Below are positions 12,401 to 25,394 of a DNA stretch of 64,000 bases, in pieces. Position 1 is the stretch's first letter. The number at the start of each line of letters is the position of its first letter. A program made the translations under genes and the position numbers. Origin of the DNA: Neodiprion pinetum (Eukaryota > Arthropoda > Insecta > Hymenoptera > Diprionidae); the NCBI RefSeq assembly GCF_021155775.2, contig NC_060235.2, positions 16,083,193 through 16,147,192 of the forward strand. Reading direction: 5' to 3'. Under the pieces are notes generated by a model. The model was not told the origin of the DNA and did not search any database. It saw only the letters and a list, made by a program, of their open reading frames with translations.

Positions 12401-14421
12401 TTTCAAAAAGTTTAGCGACTTGACTGTAGACCTCTGCCTCTGTTAGATGTTTCCCACTTCCTCCTCCGACAGCTGCTCCTCCTCCAGTTACCATATGACC
12501 GGATTCTTTTAAGTTGCGTTGTTCCTTTTGATAGGTATGCAAAATCTCCAAAAATCGCTTATACTTTTCAGGCTGACCTTGGAATCGATTCTATAAAGAG
12601 GTATGCACGTATAAATTCAACAACCCGATGACATATTTTCTCAAGGTTTTTGCAAGTAAAGCAACGAATAAAAATTGTATTTCTACCTTAATCTTGTTCA
12701 CGTAATTGATGGCGTGATTGAATTCCACAGGTTGACTTTGCTGCGTCTGACCACTGTTCGGTGTACCATCTTGTGCCTGGCTCAAAGCTTGACTGACAGC
12801 AGCTTGGGCTTGAGCCGTGCTTATGTGCGAATTGTTATACGATTGGACCGGCGGTGATGACGGAGCATGAACGGTTAAGCTATTGTTTGGAATGTTATTT
12901 CCAATGGCGTGGTGTATGCTGCCAGATCTGTAGAGTGGATAGAATGTATATGTCGAATATCGCGGATAGGACAAGAATGAAAAAAATGCATCTAATCAAA
13001 TAAAATTCCTTGCTCACCCTTGCATGATTTGTAGGACGGATGGAGCCTTGGCCGGCTGAGTAGGCGGACTGGCAATGGGTGGTGAACCAACATTGCCTGT
13101 GCAGTGATGAGATAATGTTGGGGTATGCGTAGCAGTCGGACTAGGCATACTAACCGATACTTGGAAAGCGTATCCCTGTTCGTCGGCTTGTACTTCTATT
13201 TTATAACCAGGTGGTAAAAACGTATTGAAGCCAACTATGAGCTGGGGATGTCCCTTGAAAAGGTTGCTGACTCTCTTAATAACACCTGGTGTGTCTATGC
13301 TCTGAGACTTGAACTCTTTCATGATATCCAAGAAGTCATTGTACACCTAACCAAGAAAGAATCACATTTATCAAAGTCCCATTCAACGACAAAGTTAAAA
13401 AGAGAATAAACCTAAAACTGGATATCTGACAATCTTTCTTACCTGCGGTTGATTGTTGAACTTGTATTTGACTTGATCGAGGTAATGCAGAGCATCTTCA
13501 ACCTTCAATCTTTGGAACTGTTGCGCCCCTCCGCTCAAGCTGCTCCCTGGAGCCGTGGGCGTAGGCGGTGTTGTGCTACCAGAATGCACCTATAACACAG
13601 TTACAAAAAATTCTAGAGAAATCCAAAAACTGCATAGAGTTCAATGCACTGTTTCTACCTGTGTTTGGCCCCTTATCGCTTCGGAAAATATTATATAACC
13701 TCAATCTTTAGATCCCTTATAATTTGGAGAATATTTGTGTTATAAAGTAAACAATAAATACTTGTAGATGTGATCTGTTAGGTGAAAAAAAAATCGATAC
13801 ATTGGTTACCATTAGCGTGTTACACACATAGTTCAAGTACTCAACTACAGTATTCAATTACCAATGAAGTGCTATCGCTATCAATCACATTTCAGGTATA
13901 ACGATAACTGTTGAACTCGAAAAGAAACAAGGGAACACCAATTAGAATGACTAGGAGGAAAGAAAAAGATGTTTATGACAATTCGTTCATGTTGGATCAT
14001 TCTGGAAGTACAATTGCATCAATGTGCATGAATTTAAAAAGAACATTCTCGGTTCCTTTCTAAGGCAATTATTATTCTCCGACTACTTGCTTCGCAGACT
14101 CTCGATTATCGAAACAATCTTTACCTTTACACTGGAAGGGGCAGGAGTAGGCATTACTACGGCTACTGGGTATTGCTGTTGCGCCTGAACGGCGCCAAAC
14201 TGGATGCTGCCTGGCATCTCCTTGGAAGTTATCGGCCTAATTGGCTGACCAGGCCCAATTCCAACGGCCAAACCACTGTTAGGACGGTAGTCTATGTTCT
14301 CTCCGACTTCTAACCCGCCCCCACCACCTATGCCACCTCCTCCTGCACCTCCCGATGAATGTTTCAACGCTGCTGCTGCTGCTGCCGATGCTACCTCGTC
14401 CACCCCACGAGTACGTTTCAT
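3456..14421 (-). CDS. Sin3A: Paired amphipathic helix corepressor Sin3A
   Basis: Scaffold of the Sin3/HDAC corepressor complex in the nucleus. Coding exons in transcript order: 14421-14125, 13589-13443, 13346-13018, 12927-12687, 12590-12333, 12161-11751, 11637-11189, 11096-10622, 10539-10293, 10198-9833, 9746-9577, 9421-9227, 8824-8528, 4230-4079, 4001-3791, 3707-3456 (stop TAG). The total is 4497 nt (1498 aa) and all phases agree. PAH1 is near residues 127-200, PAH2 325-415 and PAH3 550-617. The HDAC-interacting domain ([15 protein letters not shown], then [14 protein letters not shown]) runs about 655-760. The Sin3a_C region ([11 protein letters not shown].. to the C-terminus) begins near 1075. 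The N-terminus is Ala/Gly-rich. The ATG at 14421 is chosen as the first Met in the open frame; an acceptor (..ggttccag) 20 bases upstream implies a spliced 5' UTR. The donor after 9833 (gtgtgt) is weak, and phase alone decides it. Confidence 0.96.
4231..8527 (-). other. Long Sin3A intron (4.3 kb)
   Basis: This separates the exon ending in ..NADINKK from the three C-terminal exons. It holds a (TA)n tract near 5636-5660, scattered poly-A/T and no convincing nested gene. Short ORFs at 5331-5599, 6329-6571 and 8250-8471 have no recognisable domain. All other Sin3A introns are short (about 70-500 bp), so this one is an outlier. Confidence 0.6.
5636..5660. repeat. (TA)n microsatellite
   Basis: Uninterrupted AT dinucleotides in the long Sin3A intron, followed by looser TA/CA-rich sequence to about 5750. 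Confidence 0.85.
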
Positions 14422-17400
14422 CTCAAATCACATTGGAAATGCTGGAACCAGAAGGGTAGGTAAACATTGAAAGTAATGCATAGGTATATTTTCTTAATGC
14501 GAAAGATACTGATGAAAGTCGGGAGGAAACAAATAAAAATTTTTCCAGGTAGACAAACAGTGGACAGAGAATGAAAGAAGTGTTCCTTGTACTGTAAATT
14601 TAGGAATGAAACCGCATACAAACGGGTTAATTATTACAGCACTGGATGACGGTCCCCCAAAATAAAAAATGTTCCACCGATTTAAGGTTACGTGTAACTT
14701 ACGCAGAAATGTTCAAAGAAAAAACGAAGCCGTTGAAAGTAAGGGACAGAAAAGAAGGATGCTCGCGGAATATCAGCAATGAAAGTGGTTAAAAATCAAA
14801 ACGATAAACGGGGGTGGCGGGCAAATGTGGAAAATATTCGCGGGAGCGCGGGTACGAGCTTCGGTGCCCTTCGGGGAGTCTTGAAAGCATAAAAGGTTAA
14901 AAATAGACTCGGGACTCGGTGGTGAAAACGCGGGCGTGTGTAGTCCAAGCTAAATCATATGTTGGTTGCCATGGCGTGCCCGGCTATCTCTTCAGCGTCT
15001 CCAGGGGCCGGACCCGATATGACGGTTTACAAAATTACGTACCCTTCTCCAAGCATCACTTCTACAAAAATCACTCCGCCTTTTTATCGTGCACTGCGAT
15101 TTACCCAATCTTTTCAACGTGCATTTATTCCGAACAACCGGTAAAAATCTCTTTCTTCGGTGCAATTCGATCATATTTCGACACTCTACGTACTCTTTCC
15201 TCTTTAACCGTTCTCTAACCTGCAAATCGGCAACGTTTCGACAACGTTTCACATTTCACGGCTCAGCTCGACATATTTTCAGAGAAGCTGCCGCTGAATA
15301 TTGTTTCATGCCTGACTCAAATCGTGAGTGAGCAGTAGGAGGTAAGCGTCATTTTGTTTTTTCAACTCCTTTGCAAAGCATCATTTTCGATCAACGTTCG
15401 GGGTAGTGTACAGTTGAAGAAATGTAAGAGAGAGAGGGAGAGAAATGGGAAATAAGAGAAGGAAAAGCAGAACTTGACGTGTACGGAAATAAACGCTTCT
15501 CGAGAAATCCGTGTGAAGCGAAAAGAACTTTAGATATTGAGGACTGTACTCTCGTTCGCTACACGGTTGCGACTTGGATAACAGTGTTGTTGGCGGTTTG
15601 TAGAGAAAAGAATGAGTAAAATAAAAACTCCGAGTCGTCTGCCAATAATCTAATTGTAAACAACGAAACTCCAAGTTATTCTCTTAGCACTATTGTTACG
15701 CAATAATAAAGAGAAATACGTTACACATTTCACGTTGTTTCTCGCGAACGAACTGCAGGGTGCCTCTCCTCCCGGAGAGGAAGCCGGCCTCGTAATTTTC
15801 AACCACCTCCACTTGAATTTTCTTCAGGAAAGACGTAAAAGAATGAGGAAAAAAAACCGATACTCCTACTCAACAACCCGATATCAAGTATCGTACCGAA
15901 TTCCGATCAACGTTATCATCGTTTGCTTCAGTCACACGTTGAGAAACCGGTCACGAAAAACCAATAAAAACTCCATGAATGAAATAAGAACGGTTTAGTG
16001 AAACACAGAGCGTGTAATAATAATGGAAAAATCAAATTAACAAAGAAACAACGATGCTCCAAACATACGACGTCTCGTGTGCTTTTACGTATTCATACGC
16101 GAAACTTCGTACACGCGTATTCCAATTCAAACAAAAACTTTCACCTCCCGATCATCGTTTCACTACAACGACACTCATTCGCCAATAAAGGTGATCAGTC
16201 AATATATTTTATAAATATCCCGGAAATTCACGGGGGAAAAGATAATCTCCACAAGGGACATTGTCACCGCTACGGGGGTACTCGAAGAACTATTGGATTT
16301 TGTATGGCAAACAAGGAACCGACGGGTAGTGCACGGCAATCGGAGTGGGGGGGGGGGGGGGGCGGCTCTGCAGGGGCGTAATTCGAGGGCACTTTGCGTC
16401 GCTTCGTTTCCCTGCCAACCGGTCCCACCGGCTGCTGGTACAAGAGATTCATTCGTTTTAACCAACTAAGGTAACATCGGTTTGCGCTCAGAGTTCTGCG
16501 TATTTCTAACGGTGGGCACATCGGGAGCACCGAAACGTCAACGTTCTTTTAAAAGTGACGGTGTAAGATAATATGTCCAATGAACGGAGTGAACAAGTTC
16601 GATGAAAATTTACAAATTTCCAGAGATAACGCAGAGCAGTTTATCAACGAGTCGAAAAACCATCGCGACACGCTCGTTCGGACGGTAAATTTTGCCGTTC
16701 TAATCGGAATACGGGACCTGATAGGGGGTTTGGTGTCTCCCTTTTTTCACCTACGGACACGCCCCTGAAACTAGCGGCGACGACGGAGGCCGCCAAACGG
16801 CGCGCGCAGGTTAACGAAATACCGGAGCGACGGCCATCTTTATGCGGCCAACAGCTGTTCCCGGCAGCGAGCAAACTCCCCCTGGTTATCTGGGTCACGG
16901 GAAACTGCGCAACACTCTCCGGATCTGTCGGTAGGACGATTTATTCGGGTAAAATAGACGGTGGAGTACCATCGCGATTGTGAAAAATGTTGAAGAAAAT
17001 CTTCCAGGATGCCAAATGCAAGTACCTGAATCCTGTATCAATTCGAAATTCGCAGCGATTTGTTCCAAGTCGCAGAGCATATGCCGGCGCGTCTCATTGG
17101 CTCGCTTGCAAAGGACTCGACGCTCATTGGCTGTGTGTTTCTAGACCCGGGAATGGACGGCAGGCGGCAGGAGAAAACTCGGGGCAACGTAACAACGCCG
17201 TCGCCGTGATTCTGTCGTCATGTTCGAGACGCGGGCGAGCAAAGCTGGGACGACGACGCAACGACGACGCGTGTATTATCGAGTATATGTAATATGGAAG
17301 GTAATTCGCGTCACCCCTTGACCAACCTATCGGAGGACATAATCGCACACACATGCTCGTCGTGCTCACGTTTGGCAGCGAGGGTGTGAGTGAATTAATC

Positions 17401-20400
17401 AATCCAGGCGCATTCAGCTCTTTCCGGATCTCCGTTAAATATATGCCAAAAATCACCGGCATCAAATCGTAAACAATGATATAATCTGTGTATACACATG
17501 TTATAAATTTTGACGTGCAAAGACTTTTTTATTTCTTACGTGATGCGTTCAATCCCTAAGCAATATAATTCATCTCCGATTGTCGTGTGGTAAACAAGAA
17601 CAGCAGGAGGAAGCGTGACAAAAATTTTATCTACGATATAGGCGAAGTCTTGGAAAAAATAATCAAATGCCCCCGAGCGTATTCTGATCACAAAATATTA
17701 AAAGAACGTACATGCATATTAGCATTTGTGTATGTACCGTATGTTGTATTGACAAAATAAATGTACGTGAGTATAAATACTATAATCTACCTTGGTCTTT
17801 CTTGACGAGCGAAAACATATGCAATTCTCTGGAAAGTAATTTGTCAAATCGAAATAAAACACCAGCAACAGCACCAGCAGCAAAAACAACGTCCTGTGGA
17901 TCGATTGAGTGTTAAATAACACTAATGAAAATAACGAGAATAAATGATTGAAAGCATATAACGTAAACATCACGGTGTGTTTCACAGTTTGAAAAATATC
18001 TTTCGATAAAGTAGAACCGCAGCTAGCAGCAGTAAAGGATCAAGGTCAAAATTTAATCGCGATAATCCGGATCTTCTACACGTCGTACGGACATTCATTG
18101 ATCCGTAGTGTAAATGTTTTACGTTTTTCCCTCCCGATTGAACGGTATCGCATCCATCCTGAAACTAGCGTAGTACGCGATCAAAGAATACCAGCGCAAA
18201 AGACAGTAGGAGGTCATCCATCCGGACATAAGTGAGCGAGGAGGGGCATTCAGCTAAACTCAATCCGTGAGCTACTTCTCAAGTGTAAAATAGAAAAAAA
18301 AAACTTTTCCCGAAAAGTACACGAAGGATACTTATACATATAGCTATGTATTTGTTTTGTTCAGACAGGTATCGAAGCTAGGGTTCGTGCGATATCTTAC
18401 GATACAACAGCAACCTTGCTCTCTCTCGTCTCCATATGGACAGCCACATACGGTCGACATTCGGATAAGCGCCAATGACCGAACTGGGCGAGAGGGACGA
18501 AAACGGACGAAGCATCATCGTCAGGTTGGGGGTGCATCACGGTAGTAGTTCTCTCTAGCTGTCTGTCCCTCGTCCGAGTAAGCAAGCCCGACGCCGCCAT
18601 CCATCGCTCGCTCTCAACCAGGCTTGTTGTGTCACCTAGTCGACGCTGACGCCCGTCGCCACACCTCGAGCACGCCCTTTCGATTTTTACGTACATTTCC
18701 TGCAGCGGTCACACTATCGTCACCAGGGATTCCGTTGTTTCACCGGATATTTTGGTTATTCTCTTTTATTTCTTCGTTATTCTATCGTTTCGAGTACGGA
18801 TGACAAGGGAGTGGGGAAAGGGAGAGAGAAAGAGGGGGAGGGGGAGAGAGAGAGAGTGGAGAGGGGGAGGCCCGTCCGCGCGTGGTAGTTATCTGCCGCA
18901 TATATGCATGTAGCCCGAGGTGTGTAAAAGCTGTATCATCGTCAGTTATTAGATATTGAGGTGGGGATGGAATACCAGGTGGGGGAGTTCGGTTCCGACG
19001 ACTACTATTTTGCTGCTTTCCATCTGTGTAACGTATCAACAAGCCGGGGAAGGTGGAAAGAACAAGGAGAAATAAAAAAAAAAAAAACGAAAGAAGACGA
19101 AGGAGAAGAAGCCCCGAAGTCGGTCTTATTTTGGCCGCTAACGAAAAAATGTGACAACGCAGCCACGTCGTCCGTCGTAGCGCGAGTCCAGTCAGAGGCA
19201 GAGACGCAGAGGTGAGCCTTCGACCGTGCGCGCGCGGCTCTCCCGATAATCAGAAATACAGCGTTGCCGCGAGCCCGCGTTCGTCGCATATACGTATGTT
19301 TCTATTGCTGCTCGGGAGCGAAATATCCCCACCGCTGATCCTTTAGCCCCTCGCCGTTGCCAGGGCCGTACCCAGCGGCGAAACATACGCGTGGCGTCGA
19401 CATTTGTCATTTCGTTTTATTTCTTTGCGAATAAACTTGTACATGTCAAAATAAAAATGCCAGAAATTTTAACTCGTCTTACGTTCCAGAAGATGCGGGG
19501 AATAGCTGAAAGGATGGTCTCCCGATTTTTCGTGGATAAAAGAAAATATACGCTACTGGTCGAAAGATATACGTAAGGCTGTACCGTATTGGCCCGGGTT
19601 TGAGAGAGGAGTCAACGGATTGGCGGACCAAGTCCACGCACGCGAGATGAGGGACTTTTGCGTTCGACAATGACAGATTTTTACCCCCCCAGAAGATGTG
19701 TCACTAACTTTGACACTGGGTAACGTTTATCTTGGTATTACATATTCGTACTCGTATTGCAAGCGACTTTAAAAATCAGTTTCATAGGGATACCCACAAA
19801 TTGGACGAAGTGAAATTTTCTAATTGAATTCAATAGATTCTAAAAATTCAAAAGATGTACAAAAGAGTATAAGCTGTGCGTGGTTGCGTTCCATCAATTC
19901 CCTGTATCGTAGTTTTGTATGGTATTCCATTCTTTTTTTAGAATTACCTTTGAAAAGCTTTTGCATTGAAGCTAGCAAATGACAGAGAAAGGTATTAATA
20001 GTGCGATTATTCGATGGATCCGCTTTGTCAGGAGTCTTCCTGTATCGCAAACTCCAAAATCGGCGAAAATCTTTGAACTGACGGACGTTAATATATGACT
20101 AATCAAACGCCGTAACGGACCACAATCAATTTGCCATTATTTCGTGAATAAATTGATGGCATCGCCGTATCGATATTCCCAGTTACACGTGGATGTGCCG
20201 TTTATGTATGGTAATTCGTCACAATTAGGCTGTAATTGATGTTCGTTTTACTAGAAGATCTGATTCACATGAAAGTATATGCATTATACTTATAGATATA
20301 TGACAACGTTTCTTCGTTTGTTCAATTACAAATTTACAGATTCCAAATACTCTCAACAATAAGTAGTAAATGCCTGAATAAATGGGACAGACGTCAAAAG

Positions 20401-23400
20401 TTCGGTACGAAATTTCGTTAAAGAAAATACTCGCAACGTCGAAGAGGCCGTGGTTCCCGCGCTTTGCACCGCGACACGACGCGGGAGTTGGTGAGGGACA
20501 GGGGAACGGAGAGAAATTTTTTTGTATCGACGGCCCTGAGGAGCCAGTCTTTTTAGTGGACAGAGAGCCGTTCTAAGGCACACGCCATGAGAATATGACA
20601 AAAGTAGTTCCTCCCCCACGCAACATACTCTCGTTCCATAATATGAGGTCCTGCATCGAGCAGTACGTACACACATAGCCAACGATCAATCTTCTATCCT
20701 TCGTCGACTCAAAGCTTTGGATTTTCCACCGCGAATTATTGTGGCAGTGTGCGCACGCGCGTTTATGTGTCCGAAGCTTATTCAGGCAACCGATGAACTA
20801 CCTACTTGGCCTGTCAAATCACGCGTACCTGTGCAACAGCAACAGCAGCAGCAGCGGCGGCGGCTTTCTTCGTAGTCAGTGTTGTGCAAATTCTCAATAA
20901 ATATTCGTTGAATTTGATGTTGGGAAATTTCTCTTTCTGACATTCGTATCGTTGGTATTTCAACGCGGTACTAAATTTCGTGAATTATGCATTGGAATAT
21001 AATAGCTGTTGGATATACGGAAGCGTGCGCACGTATATTTTTCCCGTTGTTTCATGGTGATTCTTCGCATTTTGCGCGCAAACCCGACGGCGACGATGTA
21101 CGCAGCACGAGGCGCGAGGCCGGGAGAGCCATCGTTATTATACGGCGGCGTGTGCACCGGAATCGATATTTGAAGCGTGCGTTCCGTTTCTGCGTGACTG
21201 GTGGTCGCTTCTCTCACATTCGCGCATCCCGCGGTCCTACGCGAAACGCGCGGGCGAGCCAAACGATGGGCTCTCGCTCGAAACAGAGACGAAAAACGTA
21301 TATCAACAAATACGTTCGGCGATGAATTCCTTCTCTAAACACTCACCCAACCGATTGCATAGGTACGCAATGCGGGTGTAACGCGTTTGCAATTACGGAT
21401 GTTGTTCACAGGAGATTAATCACCGCACATAGTAGTCGCACAACTGGCTGCAAGGATACAACATGATAAAGAAAGTATCTTATATGAAAAAGCCACCGAT
21501 GTCAATATGACAGTCCGTAGGGCGGACGTTTTTCATCGTGATTCAATTATTTTCACGCAAAATTACATCGTACGCGCTTTTCACTCAAATTTAAATGAAA
21601 AAACCTACATCCCTAATCGAATCGTGTCGCACTGCATTGCGATGGCTAAAACTCTAGTAGGCGATGTTCTGTTCTGATTTTTCTAAAATAGTTCGTGGTA
21701 ATCATCTGTCAATCTGTGGCATGCGTACGCGTGTGAGCAACTACTCTCATTCCAGTAAAATTATTCAACGACAGAATGCGACAACAGGTAAATTTCAATT
21801 ATTAAAGTGGGTGAAAAATCCGACGGATTTATATTATTCTCGGTTGGGTATTACGCGAAACGAACGATTATTTCGAACGAGGCTCCCGCGGATCCGAATG
21901 TTTTCTTCTCCATAACGCGGCTGCGGCGATGCCAAGTGTTCCCGCTGCTGCACGCGAAGCTACGAGTCTGTAGGTACTCGGTTAGCTGCTCGAACTATAC
22001 AAATATGCCTTCTGCTTGCCTCTGGGTTAATCGTAAGAAAGTGGACAAACGATAGACCGTGATTTTCATACATCAACGAAAATATGCAAATCGGTGCAGC
22101 GAGGAACGGGAGTAACGATATGCGGACGGAGCACGATCCTCGAAGAAGTTTTTAACTTCTAATTGAAAAATACGTTAGAGTTTTGCCATATGACGTAGTA
22201 ACGCAACACGGGACATTATGTCACTCCGCCCGGCCCCCCCAAACAATATTTCTGTCACCGCGGTGATACGCGACACGCAGTTTTTTTTTTTAATCCTGGC
22301 TCAGATGTGCCGGATTATTTTATACATTCGATGCTCACGATTGCCTAGTTTTATGACTGCGTCAGTGAATTTTCAAGGGTGAAATGCATACGTGGGAGGG
22401 GGGAGATTCTCTTTTTTCAAATCAGTGATGACCACAATTTTACATACCTGACAGCCGCTTGAATTTCACTTTAATTTCAATCAGAGCGTATAAAACTGCA
22501 CTTTCCGTTGACGTCGACACTTGGAAATATTCACCAATAAAATAGCGATTATTATTATTGTTCTTGTGTGATGAATCTTGACACATCTTACGGGTAAACT
22601 GGTCCGCTCATGCAGGTGACCGATTGAAGACTGTCGGGTCAGCCGCGAATACGGCCGAACTCAAACGAGCCCGGAGGGGTGACGGGCTTGTCCTTCCGAC
22701 AACACTTTGACGATTTATCAAACGGATAAGCGGAGGCTGGTCTCGGACCGAGCCAGGATCACATTTTCACTGTTATTTCACCTAATAACCGCTGGAGTTT
22801 GACTCGCGTCAGCCGCGTTGCATCTAAATTAGGAATCGACTCTGCGGCGTCACTGACGATCACCCCCATTGCGCGAGCTAATGGACTCGTCCGTACTTGG
22901 CAACTGTTTTCCCTCGGCTCGAAGCTGCATTTTCATGCTGTCCGACGCCCGCGGCTCGGCCCGAGCTCGCCTCCGATTGGTCGATCAGTCCGAGCGACGT
23001 TTGCGCGCCGATTACGAACTCCGATATCCCCGGCAAACATGCCATAGCTAACCTCTTCTTCCTTTGTAGTCAGCTTTTGTTTCTTAACTAATGATTAATA
23101 CCCAGGACCAAATGTTTACGATTTCCGTTATTGCCTTATTTTCTCTTCAAATTCATGATAAAATCGCTGGAAACCCCTTTTACTCGTGAATAAAACGTGT
23201 GTACGTACGGCCACGCGTGTCGTTCCGGTACGCAGGCCAATTGGATCTGATCAACCGAAGACGAACTGTGCGTGAGCCTCTTTTTCCTTCCTCTCCACAG
23301 TGCATATGGGTATGTATGTACCATTGATAGCCGTCACTCGCTTTTTTGTTCTTTTATCAGCGATTTCAAATCACTAAAAAGTTTTATTACCGATTATAAA

Positions 23401-24286
23401 ATGATTTCGACCTATCGGCTTTTATCGACATCGCTGCTTATTCGACATCTACTGATCAATTCCCTTTCTCGCACGTATTAATTAATTACATTTATTATTT
23501 CACGATGCCGTCGATTTCTGTAAGTTGTCTCGTCCGGTTGGCACGACGATACAAAGTGAAATGTGACCGACCAGTCGCTACAAAAACACGCGTGCGCGCG
23601 GTGTTGGGCAAAATTGTCTTTCAAAAGTCGAACACCACTACGACTCGCATTTAACTGACAAGTGGTAAAATATCGAACGAACATCTTAATCCCGGTAATA
23701 TCCCCGTAAATTATTACAACCCGACACCCGGTGTAGATGCACACAAAAGCCCAATGTAAAAGTTAAAAGTCTTGATAGTTCATCAATTGACAGAGTAAAA
23801 TTTGTCGGTTAAAGTTTGACAACTGTAACAACAATGAAACTTTTGTTAGATGTTTCATTTCCTTTCTATTCCCGTCGGTCACCACTCGACCTCTCGACAC
23901 AGGAAACTATCGTTTTTCATTGGACGGTAGTGGCGGCCGGGCGTTAGTAGTCGACCAATCGGAATTGAGAGCGTGTAGCGAAGCGGTAACGGGCGATGAG
24001 ATTACACGTGTCGTGCGTTCGCGAGATGATCACGGTAGTTTAAAGCAGGCTTCCTATGCGGATTAGCCGCAGTTTAACGTGCAGGTTCCTCGCCTAAGTT
24101 TAGCAGGTGATTTGCGTAGCTCTGACTTCGATAGAGTTTACAGGAAACTGGTATGGTTATAAATATCCACATATACCAGGGTTTATTCAAGGTTAACAGT
24201 GAAGGGATCTGACCATCTCGTCTTGTCGCTTTGTGTACTTGTTGATATTGTTTTTAACATCATTATTTACTCTACTGTTGCAGACG
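14422..24286. other. Gene-poor, CpG-richer spacer with probable Sin3A 5' UTR and promoter
   Basis: No coding exon is recognised here. Immediately upstream of the Sin3A ATG is a likely splice acceptor at 14441/14442 (minus), so noncoding Sin3A exons should lie further up. Blocks at about 14.8-15.0, 16.3-17.3, 18.4-19.3, 21.0-21.3 and 22.6-23.0 kb are CpG- and GC-rich with ATTGG/CCAAT-type words (for example near 22976 and 23956), as expected for promoters. A run of 14 G lies near 16349, GA-rich repeats at 18805-18870 and a CAG/GGC-rich stretch at 20835-20862. The ORFs here look like chance frames. Confidence 0.5.
24158..24165 (+). promoter_or_regulatory. Candidate TATA box of the canopy gene
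   Basis: TATAAATA lies about 130 bases before the chosen start codon. A CAGT initiator-like word follows roughly 30-40 bases downstream. The spacing is reasonable but no transcript evidence is available. Confidence 0.4.
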
Positions 24287-25394
24287 ATGATGTTCCTGAC
24301 GATAATATCAGTACTGTGCCTAGGTATCGGAGCTTTTACCCAGAGTCAGCAAATTGACAGCAAACAGCTACAATGTTTAGGTGCCGAAAAAATGAAAGTT
24401 TTATTCGAAAGGAATGAAAAAAGTTTTCATTAACCGTTGTGAAAACATTGAACATCAAAGGAGTAGCTAAAAAAATATCAACGTCCGAACAAAAGATCTT
24501 GGATCTATTGATAATTATTTGCCTTTAGTTTGCAGAACTACCATGGATGAGCTGGAGGCAGAAATAGCTAAAATCGATCCATCAGTTTCCATTGATGTTG
24601 GTAACTACCGACTGGACGCAAATGGAAATGTGAAACAAAAGTCTGTACGTAAACATGTAGCCTCTTACCGTTTCTCCATGTGTCTTGATTTCATAAATTT
24701 GATTGATCCGAGATGAGTAGAAGAATTATGATAGCCTGGTATTGATAGAAATATAGCTAATTGGCTCAGCTGTCAACTGTCAGCTACGATAACTGATACC
24801 AAATTGATAAGATATACTGATTGTCAATCTGTGATCTGAATTTTCTTTGCCCGATTATATTGCTGATACGCTTTGATTGATCAATATTTTTGTTCAATAT
24901 ATTATTTTTCAATAGATTCCTCTCGCCAGATCTGAAGTGCACATTTCTGACATGCTCGACAGTATATGCGCCAAACTTGACGACTATGTCAGAGCTACGT
25001 ACAAATCGACCGGTCAACTTACGCTTCTAAGAATAATGGATCCTACCGGAGGAATGAATCCTGACATCAGCAAAGTGGACATTGTTCAAGACGGAGATTT
25101 GAACAAAAGCCTCAAATTCTATGTAAGCAGAGCGGAGTTATTCTTTAATTGTGACAAACTATCATTAGCCCAAGTCGTGTTTTACCTTGATTTAAACCTG
25201 TTTCCTTATTCCCTCTTCAGTGCGAAGGCATCGTTGATGAGTTTGAAGATGATATAGTCCAGTTGTTCAGCAAGGGAACTAAAGACATCGATGTCAAGGT
25301 CTGTACGGATGTGGCAAACTTCTGTTCGGACACTGTATCTGGTGAGGATGAATTCACGGAGGACGATGATTTCACAGAAAGAGATGAATTGTGA
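24287..25394 (+). CDS. Canopy/seele family ER saposin-like protein
   Basis: The four coding exons 24287-24380, 24529-24644, 24916-25122 and 25221-25394 join in phase (1, 0, 0) to give 196 aa. Residues 1-19 form a signal peptide. Six cysteines at about 30, 33, 88, 140, 167 and 174 give the canopy saposin-like pattern, starting with a CLVC motif. The C-terminus is acidic and ends in RDEL, a KDEL-type ER retrieval signal. Family members (CNPY2 in vertebrates, seele in Drosophila) are luminal ER proteins that help fold or secrete clients such as receptors and serine proteases. The start is the first of two adjacent ATGs. The frame is open upstream to 24233 without an earlier ATG, and an acceptor-like tgttgcag ends at 24283, so a spliced 5' UTR is possible. 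Candidate polyadenylation AATAAA lies near 25677. Confidence 0.92.
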